A stretch of 64,000 nucleotides of DNA from Prevotella sp. E13-27 (GTDB lineage Bacteria > Bacteroidota > Bacteroidia > Bacteroidales > Bacteroidaceae). The translations under genes were made by a program, and so were the position numbers. The stretch is taken from NCBI RefSeq assembly GCF_023217965.1, contig NZ_JALPSC010000001.1, forward strand, positions 496,001 to 560,000, in the 5' to 3' direction. This document shows positions 27,380-36,791 of the stretch, piece by piece; the first letter of the stretch is position 1, and each line of letters opens with the position of its first letter. Below the pieces are notes generated by a model that saw only the letters and a list, made by a program, of their open reading frames with translations, was not told the DNA's origin and ran no database searches.

Positions 27380-29674
27380 GTGAGTTATGCCGACATCATA
27401 TTACCCGTTCCGCTGAACAGCCTGTTCACCTATGCCATTCCCACGGACATGGCAGAGAGTGTTGCATTCGGCAAACGCGTATTGGTGTCATTCGGTCCAA
27501 AGAATCACTATGTGGGCATAATAGTACGCCTGCACGACAACAAGCCCACTACATACAAAGTAAAGCCCATTGAGCAGGTTCTCGACGACACGCCGTTACT
27601 ATTAGAATCACAACTACGCCTCTGGCAGTGGATTGCCGACTACTACATGTCACCCATCGGTGACGTATATAAAGGTGCTCTGCCAGCAGGATTAAAAGCA
27701 GAAGACGGATATAAGCCTCGTACAGAGACTTATATCCGTCTTACTCTGCCTTATCAGAACGAGCCTACACTCCACGTGGCTCTAAACATGCTGGCCCGCG
27801 CTCCACGTCAACAAGAGGCTTTCATTAGCTATCTCACACTCTCCGGTTGGGATAACATTTCAAGTGAAGAATGGCGTAATGACTGTGCAGAGATTACACG
27901 CGAGGAGCTGATGAACGCCTCTGGGACCGACTCCTCCACTATCAACCAGCTTGTAAAGCGAGGACTTCTTGAGACATACGAAGTGGAAGTAGGACGTCTG
28001 AACCTCAACACAGAGCCGCATCTTGAGAATATAAAGCCACTGAGTGATATACAGCAAGAGGCTTATAATCAGATTCTATTTTCATTTATGAAGAAGGACG
28101 TGACACTTCTTCACGGTGTCACATCCAGTGGTAAGACGGAGATATACATCCATCTCATCATGCGCGAACTGGAGCAACACCGGCAGGTGCTGTTCCTCAT
28201 GCCCGAAATTGCGCTCACCGTACAGATGATGGAGCGTCTGCAACGAGTCTTTGGCAACCGTCTGGGCATCTATCATTCGAAGTATAGCGATGCAGAACGT
28301 GTAGAGATATGGCAGAAACAGCTATCTGGCAATCCCTACGATGTAATCCTTGGTGCACGCTCTGCCGTGTTCCTGCCATTCCAACATCTAGGACTGATTA
28401 TTGTTGACGAGGAACACGAGACGAGTTATAAGCAACAAGATCCTGCTCCACGCTATCATGCACGTTCGGCTGCCATAATGTTGGCGAAGCTTTATAACAC
28501 AGACGCATCAACGCCAGCTCCCAAGGTTCTTCTTGGCACCGCTACTCCATGCATGGAGACCTATCACAATGCCAAGACGGGCAAATATGGACTGGTGGAA
28601 CTGACTCAACGTTACGAAGGCATAGAACTGCCTGAGATTCAGATTGTAGATACCAAAGACCTTCAACATCGGAAGATGATGAACGGTCCTTTCTCACCTC
28701 TGCTTTTGGCACGGGTCAGAGAGGCTCTTGAGCGTGGCGAACAGGCCATCCTCTTCCAGAACCGTCGCGGCTGGGCGCCAATGTTAGAGTGCAAACAATG
28801 CGGGTGGGTACCACGCTGTCAGCACTGTGACGTGTCTCTGACGCTCCATAAGAGCATGAACCAGCTCACATGCCACTATTGCGGTTATACCTATCAGATA
28901 CCGACAGAATGTCCCGCCTGCGGCTGTAAGCAACTTCAGGGACGCGGCTACGGCACAGAGAAGATAGAGGATCAGATACGCGATATTCTACCCGAGGCTC
29001 GCATCTCACGCATGGATCTCGACACAACCCGCACCCGCAATGCCTATGAACGTATCATAAGCGACTTCTCATCTGGTCGTACAAACCTTCTCATAGGCAC
29101 ACAGATGATTTCAAAAGGTCTCGACTTCGGCAATGTGTCGGTTGTTGGCATCATCAGTGCCGACGGCATGCTTAACCAGCCCGATTTTCGTGCCTACGAG
29201 CATGCCTATATGATGATAGCTCAGGTCAGCGGCCGTGCTGGCAGAAAGGGAAAGCGCGGTCTTGTAATACTTCAGACTAAAAACCCAGATGTGAGCGTCA
29301 TACAACAAGTGGTGCACAATGATTTCAAGACGTTCTACAACGACATGAAGTCAGAACGCAGCGCATTCAACTACCCACCATACTGCCACCTCATCTATGT
29401 CTATATGAAACATAAGAAAGACGATGTGGTAGAGACTGCCTCACGCGAGCTGGGCGCACGACTGCGGCAATGGTTTGGCAGTCGCGTGCTCGGTCCTGAC
29501 AAGCCCACTGTCTCGCGTGTAAAGACACTGAGCATACGCAAACTTGTTCTCAAATTAGAGAACGGTATTGACATGCCACGTGTGCGCCAATATTTAGCGC
29601 TTGCCCAAGAGCAGATGCTCCAAGACAAGCGCTATGCTTCGTTGCAGGTCTATTACGATGTTGACCCGCTATAA
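27380..29674 (+). CDS. priA: Primosomal protein N' (replication restart helicase PriA)
   Basis: This 764-residue superfamily 2 helicase reloads the replisome at stalled forks. It starts with GTG (MSYADIILPVPLNSLFTYAI), giving the PriA N-terminal DNA-binding domain. Helicase motifs are GVTSSGKTE (Walker A), DEEHETSYKQQ (Walker B) and GTQMISKGLDF. The zinc-binding module has eight cysteines (CKQCGWVPRCQHC, then CHYCGY and CPACGC). It follows the T9SS genes and converges on the fadL-like gene with only 9 nt between the stop codons and no obvious terminator. Confidence 0.95.
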   Translation: MSYADIILPVPLNSLFTYAIPTDMAESVAFGKRVLVSFGPKNHYVGIIVRLHDNKPTTYKVKPIEQVLDDTPLLLESQLRLWQWIADYYMSPIGDVYKGALPAGLKAEDGYKPRTETYIRLTLPYQNEPTLHVALNMLARAPRQQEAFISYLTLSGWDNISSEEWRNDCAEITREELMNASGTDSSTINQLVKRGLLETYEVEVGRLNLNTEPHLENIKPLSDIQQEAYNQILFSFMKKDVTLLHGVTSSGKTEIYIHLIMRELEQHRQVLFLMPEIALTVQMMERLQRVFGNRLGIYHSKYSDAERVEIWQKQLSGNPYDVILGARSAVFLPFQHLGLIIVDEEHETSYKQQDPAPRYHARSAAIMLAKLYNTDASTPAPKVLLGTATPCMETYHNAKTGKYGLVELTQRYEGIELPEIQIVDTKDLQHRKMMNGPFSPLLLARVREALERGEQAILFQNRRGWAPMLECKQCGWVPRCQHCDVSLTLHKSMNQLTCHYCGYTYQIPTECPACGCKQLQGRGYGTEKIEDQIRDILPEARISRMDLDTTRTRNAYERIISDFSSGRTNLLIGTQMISKGLDFGNVSVVGIISADGMLNQPDFRAYEHAYMMIAQVSGRAGRKGKRGLVILQTKNPDVSVIQQVVHNDFKTFYNDMKSERSAFNYPPYCHLIYVYMKHKKDDVVETASRELGARLRQWFGSRVLGPDKPTVSRVKTLSIRKLVLKLENGIDMPRVRQYLALAQEQMLQDKRYASLQVYYDVDPL

Positions 29675-29683
29675 TCGATAATC

Positions 29684-31105
29684 TTAGAATTTATAGTCTA
29701 TACCCAGACCAATGACATGGTTGGTACGTGAATAGGTCTCCGTAGCAGGCCATGGAGTGTCGTAATAGTTCTTCTGTTCCTTTTTATAGTCACTATAGAT
29801 GGAGCAAAAATAACCGGCATTGAGTCGTATCTGTTCAGTGATATTCCATGCACCGCCAAAACCAAACGACCAGCTGTCACATGCAAAAGAGGTATTCTGC
29901 TGATAGTCATCATCGAGTCCATAGTCAGTGCGCTGTCCGCCACAGCTGATGGTGAACTTGTCATTAATGTCATACTCCAAACCGAGCAGATACTCATCCG
30001 TTCCGTGAGTAAGTTCTTTCTGACGACCTTTGGCCATCTTCGCATGCTTATCATCAAAATTATGATATTCGAGGGTGGCACGGAATTTGTCTGTGAACTC
30101 ATAACCAAGAGCGATAGACAGCAGAGCAGGCATATCGTAACGTGTCTTAGCACCATCCTCGTAAGGAGCAACCTTATCGCCAAACTGAGCCAATGCAGTC
30201 TTTCCTGTCACATAAGGTACTGCCGCTGCTGTTGCAGCGTCTGTATTCTTAATGCTTGCATCCAATGTCTTAGTGTCGTTCTCAGTATTTATTTTAGTAC
30301 GGAACTCATAGCGTGCAGCAATGGTCAGAGGTCCTTCACGGAAATCGAAGCTAACAACAGGTGTAAAGCCCCATCCCTTTTGCAGGCAGTCTAACTGCAA
30401 GTCAATAAGCTTTTGATTACCAGGACTTTCAATAGTGGTTGCAGTTACATGACCACGATTGTAACCATCGTAATAATTGGCACGAACGCCCACAGCACCG
30501 GCTATCTGGTCGGTAAATTTATAAGTAAAGTTCAACTGTCCGCCATAGATATACTGTTTGCCTTCCATCTTTGAGTCAATAGTATATTTCTCTGGGGTCA
30601 TCGGTCCGCCCATTGCTGCAGGCATGGCCTTTGTTGCATCGAACAACTTAGCCATGACAAGCGCATTAAACATAGGTATTCCGTCATCGTATTTTACGAA
30701 GCCGCCACTACCCACAATACCTATCATGGCAGAAACTGCCCAACGGTCTTGTTTATATGAGGCAAAAAGTGCTGGAACGATTGGAGCAGATGCCTTTCCT
30801 TCGTATTTCTTATCAATATTCACACCTGGATATCCAAGAGAGGGAACAGCCAGATAGTTTGACGCCGTCATGGTAATGTCACGGTTCTGCCAAGGTTTCT
30901 GGAAATTAAGTGAGAGCTGCAGTCCTTCGTGTCCCCATGCAAGTCCTGCCGGATTGGAGTAAGCTGCATCAATGTCAAACGACGCGCCACGCGCCATCAT
31001 ACGGTCGAAAGCAATGTGATAATTGGTGTTTGTCATCAATCCGCCTGCCATAGAAACAGTTGCAGACGCTAATGAAAAAGCGAAAATGGTTAAGAATTTT
31101 CTCAT
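29684..31105 (-). CDS. Outer-membrane protein, FadL/OmpP1/TodX family
   Basis: This 473-residue barrel of the FadL family transports hydrophobic compounds across the outer membrane. The start MRKFLTIFAFSLASATVSMA gives a signal peptide. The mature protein begins GGLMTNTNYHIAFDRMMARGASFDIDAAYSNPAGL, matching the FadL N-terminal pattern with the conserved NPAG. It ends in the strand HVIGLGIDYKF. An upstream in-frame TTG at 31138 lies in the -7 box and is rejected as start. Substrate cannot be inferred. Confidence 0.88.
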   Translation of the reverse strand: MRKFLTIFAFSLASATVSMAGGLMTNTNYHIAFDRMMARGASFDIDAAYSNPAGLAWGHEGLQLSLNFQKPWQNRDITMTASNYLAVPSLGYPGVNIDKKYEGKASAPIVPALFASYKQDRWAVSAMIGIVGSGGFVKYDDGIPMFNALVMAKLFDATKAMPAAMGGPMTPEKYTIDSKMEGKQYIYGGQLNFTYKFTDQIAGAVGVRANYYDGYNRGHVTATTIESPGNQKLIDLQLDCLQKGWGFTPVVSFDFREGPLTIAARYEFRTKINTENDTKTLDASIKNTDAATAAAVPYVTGKTALAQFGDKVAPYEDGAKTRYDMPALLSIALGYEFTDKFRATLEYHNFDDKHAKMAKGRQKELTHGTDEYLLGLEYDINDKFTISCGGQRTDYGLDDDYQQNTSFACDSWSFGFGGAWNITEQIRLNAGYFCSIYSDYKKEQKNYYDTPWPATETYSRTNHVIGLGIDYKF

Positions 31106-31135
31106 TGTCAATAAAATTAGCAAATTTTTCGGTTG

Positions 31136-31143
31136 CAAAGGTA
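31136..31143 (-). promoter_or_regulatory. -7 box of the fadL-like gene
   Basis: Minus-strand TACCTTTG followed by C. No clear TTTG lies at the usual 19-20 bp upstream, so only the -7 element is supported. Confidence 0.5.
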
Positions 31144-31197
31144 CAATTATATTTTCAAACAGAATGTATCTTTATAAGAAAAGTTGAATTTATACAC

Positions 31198-31230
31198 AAA
31201 AAAAAGGAACCGTAAGTACGATTCCTTTTT
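31198..31230 (-). terminator. Terminator after the M23 peptidase gene
   Basis: AAAAAGGAA-CG / CG-TTCCTTTTT hairpin followed on the minus strand by a run of eight or more T. It lies between the M23 gene and the fadL-like gene. Confidence 0.85.
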
Positions 31231-31287
31231 AGCATATAGCATATAAATACTATTCAATATAATCTCTTGATACTTGATTTCTGAATA

Positions 31288-32241
31288 TTAATTGTATTTC
31301 AGAATCTGACCTGGACGCAGTCTTACCGTTCTGCTAATACGATTAAGCTTACAAATAGCATTTACTGTTGTACCATGCTTGCGGGCAATTGTAGAGAGAG
31401 TCTCACCCCTGCGAACCTTGTGGTAACGCGTTGAACTGCTACTTGATGCGACATCACGTGAACGTCCCACATTTGTGCTGTTCACCATTGCGGGATCATA
31501 ACCGTTCTTGCCATTAGCACCACGTAGCTGTGTTGCAAGGCGTCCGTCAAACTCGTATGAATCACGACGGAAGTTATAGAAATCGCTTACGATGTCCTGA
31601 TTCACGAAGTCAAACATGATGGCTGGGTTGAGTGCAACACCACAGAGACGTGTCTCGAAATGCAAGTGTGAACCTGTGCTACGTCCAGTGTTACCACCAA
31701 GAGCGATAGGCTCACCAGCACGTACCTCCTGATTCTCTACGACAAGCCACTTAGACAAGTGGCCATAAATAGTCTCCAGACCATTAGGGTGACGGATAAC
31801 AATATATTTACCATAGCCACGGCGTGCGCCTTCGTTCTTCACTATACGAACCTTACCGCTGAATGCAGCACGGATGGTATCACCTATATATACCTTTATA
31901 TCCAAGCCCTTGTGCTGGCGTCCCCAACGTGAGCCGAAGTTCGAGGTGATGACGCGGCTTGCAGTAGGCATATGGAAATCTCTCAAATCAATAGTAAACG
32001 AATCTGGAAGAGCGGTCTCACGATGTGCATACATGTTATCCCAATCCTGATAGAGCTCATCTGCGGGTGAATCGTATTCTTCAATCTCTATTAACTGTCT
32101 CAGCATTTCGGAATCCACAGCCTTCATCTTCTTGTCAATGGGTGCCTGATTAGCCAACAAGTCCTGACCTGAGGCTGGTAAAACAGCAAGTGCCGAAATG
32201 GCGATAACAGCAATATTTCTTAGTTTTTTGAGAATCATCAT
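31288..32241 (-). CDS. M23 family metallopeptidase with C-terminal LysM domain
   Basis: This 317-residue secreted or periplasmic murein endopeptidase has a signal peptide at residues 1-26 (MMILKKLRNIAVIAISALAV). The LytM domain has zinc ligands in HKGLDIKV and in the HLHFETR box, with GYGKYIVIRHPNGLETIYGHLS between. A single LysM repeat at the C-terminus (YHKVRRGETLSTIARKHGTT to LRPGQILKYN) would hold the enzyme to peptidoglycan. LysM at the C-terminus of M23 proteins is common in Bacteroidetes. It is likely monocistronic, with its own promoter and a strong terminator. Confidence 0.92.
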   Translation of the reverse strand: MMILKKLRNIAVIAISALAVLPASGQDLLANQAPIDKKMKAVDSEMLRQLIEIEEYDSPADELYQDWDNMYAHRETALPDSFTIDLRDFHMPTASRVITSNFGSRWGRQHKGLDIKVYIGDTIRAAFSGKVRIVKNEGARRGYGKYIVIRHPNGLETIYGHLSKWLVVENQEVRAGEPIALGGNTGRSTGSHLHFETRLCGVALNPAIMFDFVNQDIVSDFYNFRRDSYEFDGRLATQLRGANGKNGYDPAMVNSTNVGRSRDVASSSSSTRYHKVRRGETLSTIARKHGTTVNAICKLNRISRTVRLRPGQILKYN

Positions 32242-32324
32242 TTTGTTTTGTCGTTAGTACTCCTTTAGTGAAAAACATCACACAAAAAACGATAATGAGC
32301 TGATGTTTAATCAAATAGACGCCA

Positions 32325-32354
32325 CAAAATTAATAAAACCTACATAAAAACAAG
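32325..32354 (-). promoter_or_regulatory. Promoter of the M23 peptidase gene
   Basis: Minus-strand CTTG (32351-32354), 18-bp spacer, TAATTTTG (32325-32332). The spacer is slightly short. The -33 element overlaps the recG terminator arm. Confidence 0.5.
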
Positions 32355-32383
32355 CCTTTTTGCATAATTATTTGTGGCTTTTT
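32346..32383 (-). terminator. Weak terminator after recG
   Basis: AAAAAGCC and GGCTTGTTTTT on the minus strand form a short stem with a long A/T loop and a T-rich tail. Confidence 0.4.
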
Positions 32384-32393
32384 AACACTTAAT

Positions 32394-34517
32394 CTAAGAA
32401 ATTGCCGCCCAATTCACGTTTGTTTTACGTAATTCCTTCAATCTATTCCATAAAAGCTGATAGCGTGGAGAAGTGCATGAAGGGTCTTCATCCACTATTT
32501 TTTGAGCCTCGTCGCGTGCCATCTGTACAATCTGTCCATCACGTGCAATATCAGCTATTTTCAAGTCGAAGGCCATACCGCTCTGCTGTGTTCCCTCCAA
32601 GTCGCCAGGCCCACGCAACTTTAGGTCAGCCTCAGCAATACGGAAGCCATCGTTGGTCTCGCACATAATATCTATACGCTTACGAGTCTCATCACTTAAC
32701 TTGAAAGTGGTGACAAGTATGCAAAACGACTGATCGGCACCTCGTCCAACCCTTCCGCGAAGCTGATGTAGCTGAGACAATCCAAAGCGCTGGGCATCAA
32801 AGATGACCATAACTGATGCGTTAGGCACATTAACTCCGACCTCAATCACAGTAGTAGCTACAAGAATCTGTGTTTCGCCATTCACGAATTTCTGCATCTC
32901 CTCATCTTTATCCTTCGGTTTCATCTTGCCGTGGACCTTACTAAGGCGGAATTCAGGGAATGCCTCGCGAAGCACTTCGAAGCCTTGTTCAAGATTTTTC
33001 AAGTCAATTTTCTCGCTCTCTTCTATGAGTGGGAACACCATATACACCTGTCTGCCATCATGTATCTGACGTCTTATGCCCTCATAAAGCGAAGTTATCC
33101 GAGAATCAAAGACATGAGTGGTCTGAATGGGTTTTCGACCAGGCGGCAACTCGTCAATAACGCTCACATCAAGGTCGCCATAGAGGGTCATTGCAAGTGT
33201 ACGCGGAATAGGCGTTGCCGTCATCACAAGCACATGAGGAAGGGCTCTCAGCAGCGATGCATCTGTATCCTGCGGAGCCTTTGCCCACAGCTTTGCACGC
33301 TGAGCCACACCAAAGCGATGCTGTTCATCTATGACTACCATGCCGAGACGGGCGAACTGTACCGTATCTTCTATAACAGCATGGGTCCCGACAAGAATTC
33401 GAACCTCGCCCGACAACAATCCGTCTAGCACCTCCTGGCGTTTCTTTCCCTTTACCATGCCCGTAAGCAGTTCTACGCGTATTGGCATATCGTCCAAGAA
33501 CTTACGGATAGTAGCAAGATGCTGTTCGGCAAGAATCTCTGTAGGTGCCATGATACATGCCTGAAAACCGTTGTCGAGGGCTATGAGCATGGACATTAAG
33601 GCAACAAGTGTCTTTCCGCTACCCACATCACCTTGCAGCAGACGATTCATCTGTTTCCCAGAACACATATCCTGGCGTATTTCTCGTATCACCCTCTTCT
33701 GTGCTCCTGTCAACTCAAACGGAAGTTTTTCATTGTAGAAGCCATTAAAATTGTCGCCAATACGGTTGAAGACATATCCGCGATATTTACGACGCTGGTC
33801 ACTGGCATAGCGCAGTATATTAAGCTGCACGAAGAACAGTTCTTCAAACTTCATCCTCAGCCGCGCCCTCTCAAGGTCACGAGCACTCTGTGGGTAGTGA
33901 ATAATGCGCAGTGCCTCATCACGCGACATCAGGTGATGACGGCTAAGCACCTCGTCAGTAATAGTTTCGGGGAAAGGGTCCTTTAGTTTTTCTACCAATG
34001 TCTTTGTCAGCCGTTCCAATGCCCGAGAATTGAAGTTCGCCTTCTTCATTTTCTCCGTGGTATGGTAATACGGCTGCATGCCCATCGCCGACGTATCAAC
34101 TTTCGATGCATCGTCAACATCAGGATGCTGCACCTGTATCCGGTTATTGAAAACCGACGGTCTTCCGAACACCAGGTAGTCTTTACCTATCTTATAATTC
34201 TGCTTAGCATATTTACCACCATTGAACCACACCAAGTCCATAATGGCTGTACCGTCGGTAAAATGAGCAACTACGCGCTCACGGCGCGGTCCCATATCAA
34301 AAGTCTCAAAACTCATTATATGACCAACCACCTGAACAAAAGGCATGTCGCCTGTCAGCTCACGTATGGTATAAACCTTCGAACGGTCCACATACCGATA
34401 AGGGAAATACTCCAGCAAGTCCCCATAGGTCTCAATGCCGAGTTCCTGACTCAGCATCTTCTTACGGTTAGGCCCGACACCGGGCAGATACATAATATCC
34501 TGTTGTAGTATATCCAT
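32394..34517 (-). CDS. recG: ATP-dependent DNA helicase RecG
   Basis: This 707-residue branch-migration helicase acts on stalled forks and recombination intermediates. The N-terminal wedge/OB region begins MDILQQDIMYLPGVGPNRKK. Helicase motifs are LQGDVGSGKTLVALMS (Walker A), DEQHRFGVAQRAKLW (DExH box), MTATPIPRTLAMTLYGDLDV and the C-terminal QLHQLRGRVGRGADQSFC. The length is normal. It is 8 nt downstream of ispD and probably the last gene of the DJ-1/ispD/recG operon. Confidence 0.97.
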   Translation of the reverse strand: MDILQQDIMYLPGVGPNRKKMLSQELGIETYGDLLEYFPYRYVDRSKVYTIRELTGDMPFVQVVGHIMSFETFDMGPRRERVVAHFTDGTAIMDLVWFNGGKYAKQNYKIGKDYLVFGRPSVFNNRIQVQHPDVDDASKVDTSAMGMQPYYHTTEKMKKANFNSRALERLTKTLVEKLKDPFPETITDEVLSRHHLMSRDEALRIIHYPQSARDLERARLRMKFEELFFVQLNILRYASDQRRKYRGYVFNRIGDNFNGFYNEKLPFELTGAQKRVIREIRQDMCSGKQMNRLLQGDVGSGKTLVALMSMLIALDNGFQACIMAPTEILAEQHLATIRKFLDDMPIRVELLTGMVKGKKRQEVLDGLLSGEVRILVGTHAVIEDTVQFARLGMVVIDEQHRFGVAQRAKLWAKAPQDTDASLLRALPHVLVMTATPIPRTLAMTLYGDLDVSVIDELPPGRKPIQTTHVFDSRITSLYEGIRRQIHDGRQVYMVFPLIEESEKIDLKNLEQGFEVLREAFPEFRLSKVHGKMKPKDKDEEMQKFVNGETQILVATTVIEVGVNVPNASVMVIFDAQRFGLSQLHQLRGRVGRGADQSFCILVTTFKLSDETRKRIDIMCETNDGFRIAEADLKLRGPGDLEGTQQSGMAFDLKIADIARDGQIVQMARDEAQKIVDEDPSCTSPRYQLLWNRLKELRKTNVNWAAIS

Positions 34518-34525
34518 CTCTTATG

Positions 34526-35191
34526 CTATATCAGCATTTCCGCCATTTTCATGTCACCAGGTGTGGTGAGCTTAATATTTTCGCGATTGCCCTCGACAAG
34601 CCTTATTTCGTGGCCGAACGACTCTACGACCGAGGCATCATCGGTAAAACCGTCATTATAAGGCTGCTCGTTTGCAGCCTTAAGCAACTGAATGCTAAAG
34701 CACTGAGGCGTCTGTACCAGTCGGTACTCGTCACGAGGAACAGTATGGGAGACACCATCGGCATCAAGATGTCTGACAGTCTCAACTACAGGTATCACAG
34801 GCACCACAGCCCCACTCTGACGAGCCTCATCGTAACAACGAGCTATTGTCTCCACCGACACGAATGGTCTCACGCCATCATGAACGCCAACGACGCCATC
34901 TGTATCGTCGGGCACAAGCGCCAATCCGTTCTGCACAGAATGGAAACGTGTCTTTCCGCCATCAGCCAAAATATAAGGGATATTAAACTGATGCTGTCGG
35001 CACAGGCTATTCCAATATTCCTGTTGCGTCTTCGGCAGCACAAGTATAATTTGAAGTTCCGGCGAATACTCATGAAAGCGCATCATAGTGCGCATCAGCA
35101 CCGGTATTCCGCCTACGGGCAGGAACTGCTTGGGAATATCGCCTCCCATGCGCAGCCCCTTACCGCCAGCTACTATTATAATATAGTCCAT
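34526..35191 (-). CDS. ispD: 2-C-methyl-D-erythritol 4-phosphate cytidylyltransferase
   Basis: This 221-residue enzyme of the MEP isoprenoid pathway couples MEP with CTP. The nucleotide-binding N-terminus is [28 protein letters not shown], with the Gly-rich signature and conserved Lys. Further motifs are [28 protein letters not shown] and [12 protein letters not shown]. The C-terminal [15 protein letters not shown] is diagnostic. It is a stand-alone IspD with no IspF fusion. It starts 2 nt after the DJ-1 gene stop. Confidence 0.96.
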   Translation of the reverse strand: MDYIIIVAGGKGLRMGGDIPKQFLPVGGIPVLMRTMMRFHEYSPELQIILVLPKTQQEYWNSLCRQHQFNIPYILADGGKTRFHSVQNGLALVPDDTDGVVGVHDGVRPFVSVETIARCYDEARQSGAVVPVIPVVETVRHLDADGVSHTVPRDEYRLVQTPQCFSIQLLKAANEQPYNDGFTDDASVVESFGHEIRLVEGNRENIKLTTPGDMKMAEMLI

Positions 35192-35193
35192 TA

Positions 35194-35763
35194 TTATTTA
35201 TTCATAAGATGTTTGAAGCGCATGCCCTCAGCTATCTGGTCACTGACCTCACGGCTGACAAGCTGTGCCAGCAGTTCGTATGCGAAGGGGAAGGCAGCAG
35301 CAGGTCCCTCGGCTGTTGTGACATTACCATCTACAGTAACCAGGTCTGCGGTATATGTTGCTTTTGTCAGCAGCTTCTCGAAACCAGGATAACAAGTGGC
35401 ACTCTTGCCATCGAGCACGCCTAACTGTGCCAACACTACAGCAGGAGCAGCACAGATGGCTGCGACCTTCTTGCCAGCCTTTGCTTGAGTGAGGACAGTC
35501 TGACGTACCCCTTCGTGCTCGTATAGGTTTGTAGCACCAGGCATGCCACCTGGCAGGAAGAGCAGGTCAGCATCACTGAAGTCGCAATCATCAAACATAG
35601 CATCAGCCACAATCTGCACGTTATGGGCTGTTTCAACCACCTGTGAGTCGTCAACGATGCTCACTGTTACAACCTCCACTCCCCCGCGACGCAGCACGTC
35701 AACAGGTATCAACGCCTCCACATCTTCGAAGCCGTTAGCTAAAAAAACATACACTTTTGCCAT
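35194..35763 (-). CDS. DJ-1/PfpI family protein
   Basis: This 189-residue protein of the DJ-1/PfpI/ThiJ superfamily starts [20 protein letters not shown] at 35763. The conserved acidic residue is in GFEDVEA, and the nucleophile-elbow cysteine is in [34 protein letters not shown] and TCYPGFE are typical of the YajL/DJ-1 branch. Proposed functions in the family include redox-sensing and glyoxalase-like activity; none can be assigned here. It is the first gene of a tight operon with ispD and recG. Confidence 0.9.
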   Translation of the reverse strand: MAKVYVFLANGFEDVEALIPVDVLRRGGVEVVTVSIVDDSQVVETAHNVQIVADAMFDDCDFSDADLLFLPGGMPGATNLYEHEGVRQTVLTQAKAGKKVAAICAAPAVVLAQLGVLDGKSATCYPGFEKLLTKATYTADLVTVDGNVTTAEGPAAAFPFAYELLAQLVSREVSDQIAEGMRFKHLMNK

Positions 35764-35782
35764 ACAATTCAAATTAAATTGT

Positions 35783-35826
35783 TACTTTTGCACAGCAAAG
35801 ATACATATTCTTTATCAAATCAGAAA
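35783..35826. promoter_or_regulatory. Divergent promoter region, DJ-1 gene and nadK
   Basis: Minus strand: TATCTTTG (35796-35803) with TTTC 19 bp upstream (35823-35826) serves the DJ-1/ispD/recG operon. Plus strand: TACTTTTG (35783-35790) is a possible -7 box for nadK, whose nearest TTTG is 23 bp away. Confidence 0.45.
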
Positions 35827-35840
35827 GAAAAAAAACAAAT

Positions 35841-36791
35841 ATGTCATCAAAAGCGCTTACTTTTGCCATCTTTGGCAATCTATACCAGCAAGAGAAATCG
35901 GCAGCTATCAAGCAGGTGCTCACCTGTCTGAAGAATCACGGCGCCCGTATCATGGTAGATGAAGAGTATTATCATTTCCTTGTCGGAATACCTGGCGTGC
36001 AGGAAATATTCGGGATAGCAGAGACACCAAGTAACCCTCAAAGTCCCGAAATTCCAGAGCGCTCCCGTTTCTATACTTTTTCTGGTGACAATTTCGAGGC
36101 AGACTTCGTTATCTCTATGGGCGGTGACGGTACACTACTAAAGACAGCGAGCCGTGTCCGCGACAAGCAGATACCCATTATTGGAGTCAACATGGGCAGA
36201 CTGGGGTTCCTTGCTGACGTAAGTGCCAAGACATTTGACGAAACAGTAGATGCCCTCCATCGCGGCGAATACTCCGTGGAGGACCGTGCGCTCATCAACG
36301 TGGAGACAGATGGCGAACCTATAGACGGCTGTAGCTGTGCACTCAACGACGTGGCAATATTAAAGCGCGACTCGGCATCGATGATTTCCATACGCACATG
36401 CATCAACGGTGAGTATCTCACAACCTATCAGGCTGACGGTCTCATCGTCTCCACACCGACAGGTTCAACAGCATATTCACTCTCAAATGGCGGTCCCATC
36501 ATCGTGCCAGGAACAGGAGTGGTGCTGATGACAGCCGTTGCGCCCCACTCGCTCAATGTACGTCCGATAGTACTGCCTGACACATCCAAGATAGAACTTA
36601 CCGTGACAAGTCGCAGCCACACCTTCCTCGTTGCAATAGACGGTCGCAGCGGTAAGCTACCTGAAGGCACGACTCTCCGTCTGTCTCGTGCACCATATAA
36701 TGCAAAGGTTGTAAAGCGCAGCACCACGCGATACTTCTCCACTCTGCGCGAAAAAATGATGTGGGGAGCTGATCTAAGGGAAGTAAAATAG
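35841..36791 (+). CDS. nadK: NAD kinase
   Basis: This 316-residue ATP-NAD kinase makes NADP. It has the GGDGTLLKTA motif (SMGGDGT) for phosphate binding, GVNMGRLGFLADVS, the ALNDVAILKRD stretch, and YQADGLIVSTPTGSTAYSLSNGGPI. Starting at MSSKALTFAIFGNLYQQEKS gives the expected family length. Its stop overlaps the GTG start of the ABC transporter gene by one base, implying translational coupling. Confidence 0.96.
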   Translation: MSSKALTFAIFGNLYQQEKSAAIKQVLTCLKNHGARIMVDEEYYHFLVGIPGVQEIFGIAETPSNPQSPEIPERSRFYTFSGDNFEADFVISMGGDGTLLKTASRVRDKQIPIIGVNMGRLGFLADVSAKTFDETVDALHRGEYSVEDRALINVETDGEPIDGCSCALNDVAILKRDSASMISIRTCINGEYLTTYQADGLIVSTPTGSTAYSLSNGGPIIVPGTGVVLMTAVAPHSLNVRPIVLPDTSKIELTVTSRSHTFLVAIDGRSGKLPEGTTLRLSRAPYNAKVVKRSTTRYFSTLREKMMWGADLREVK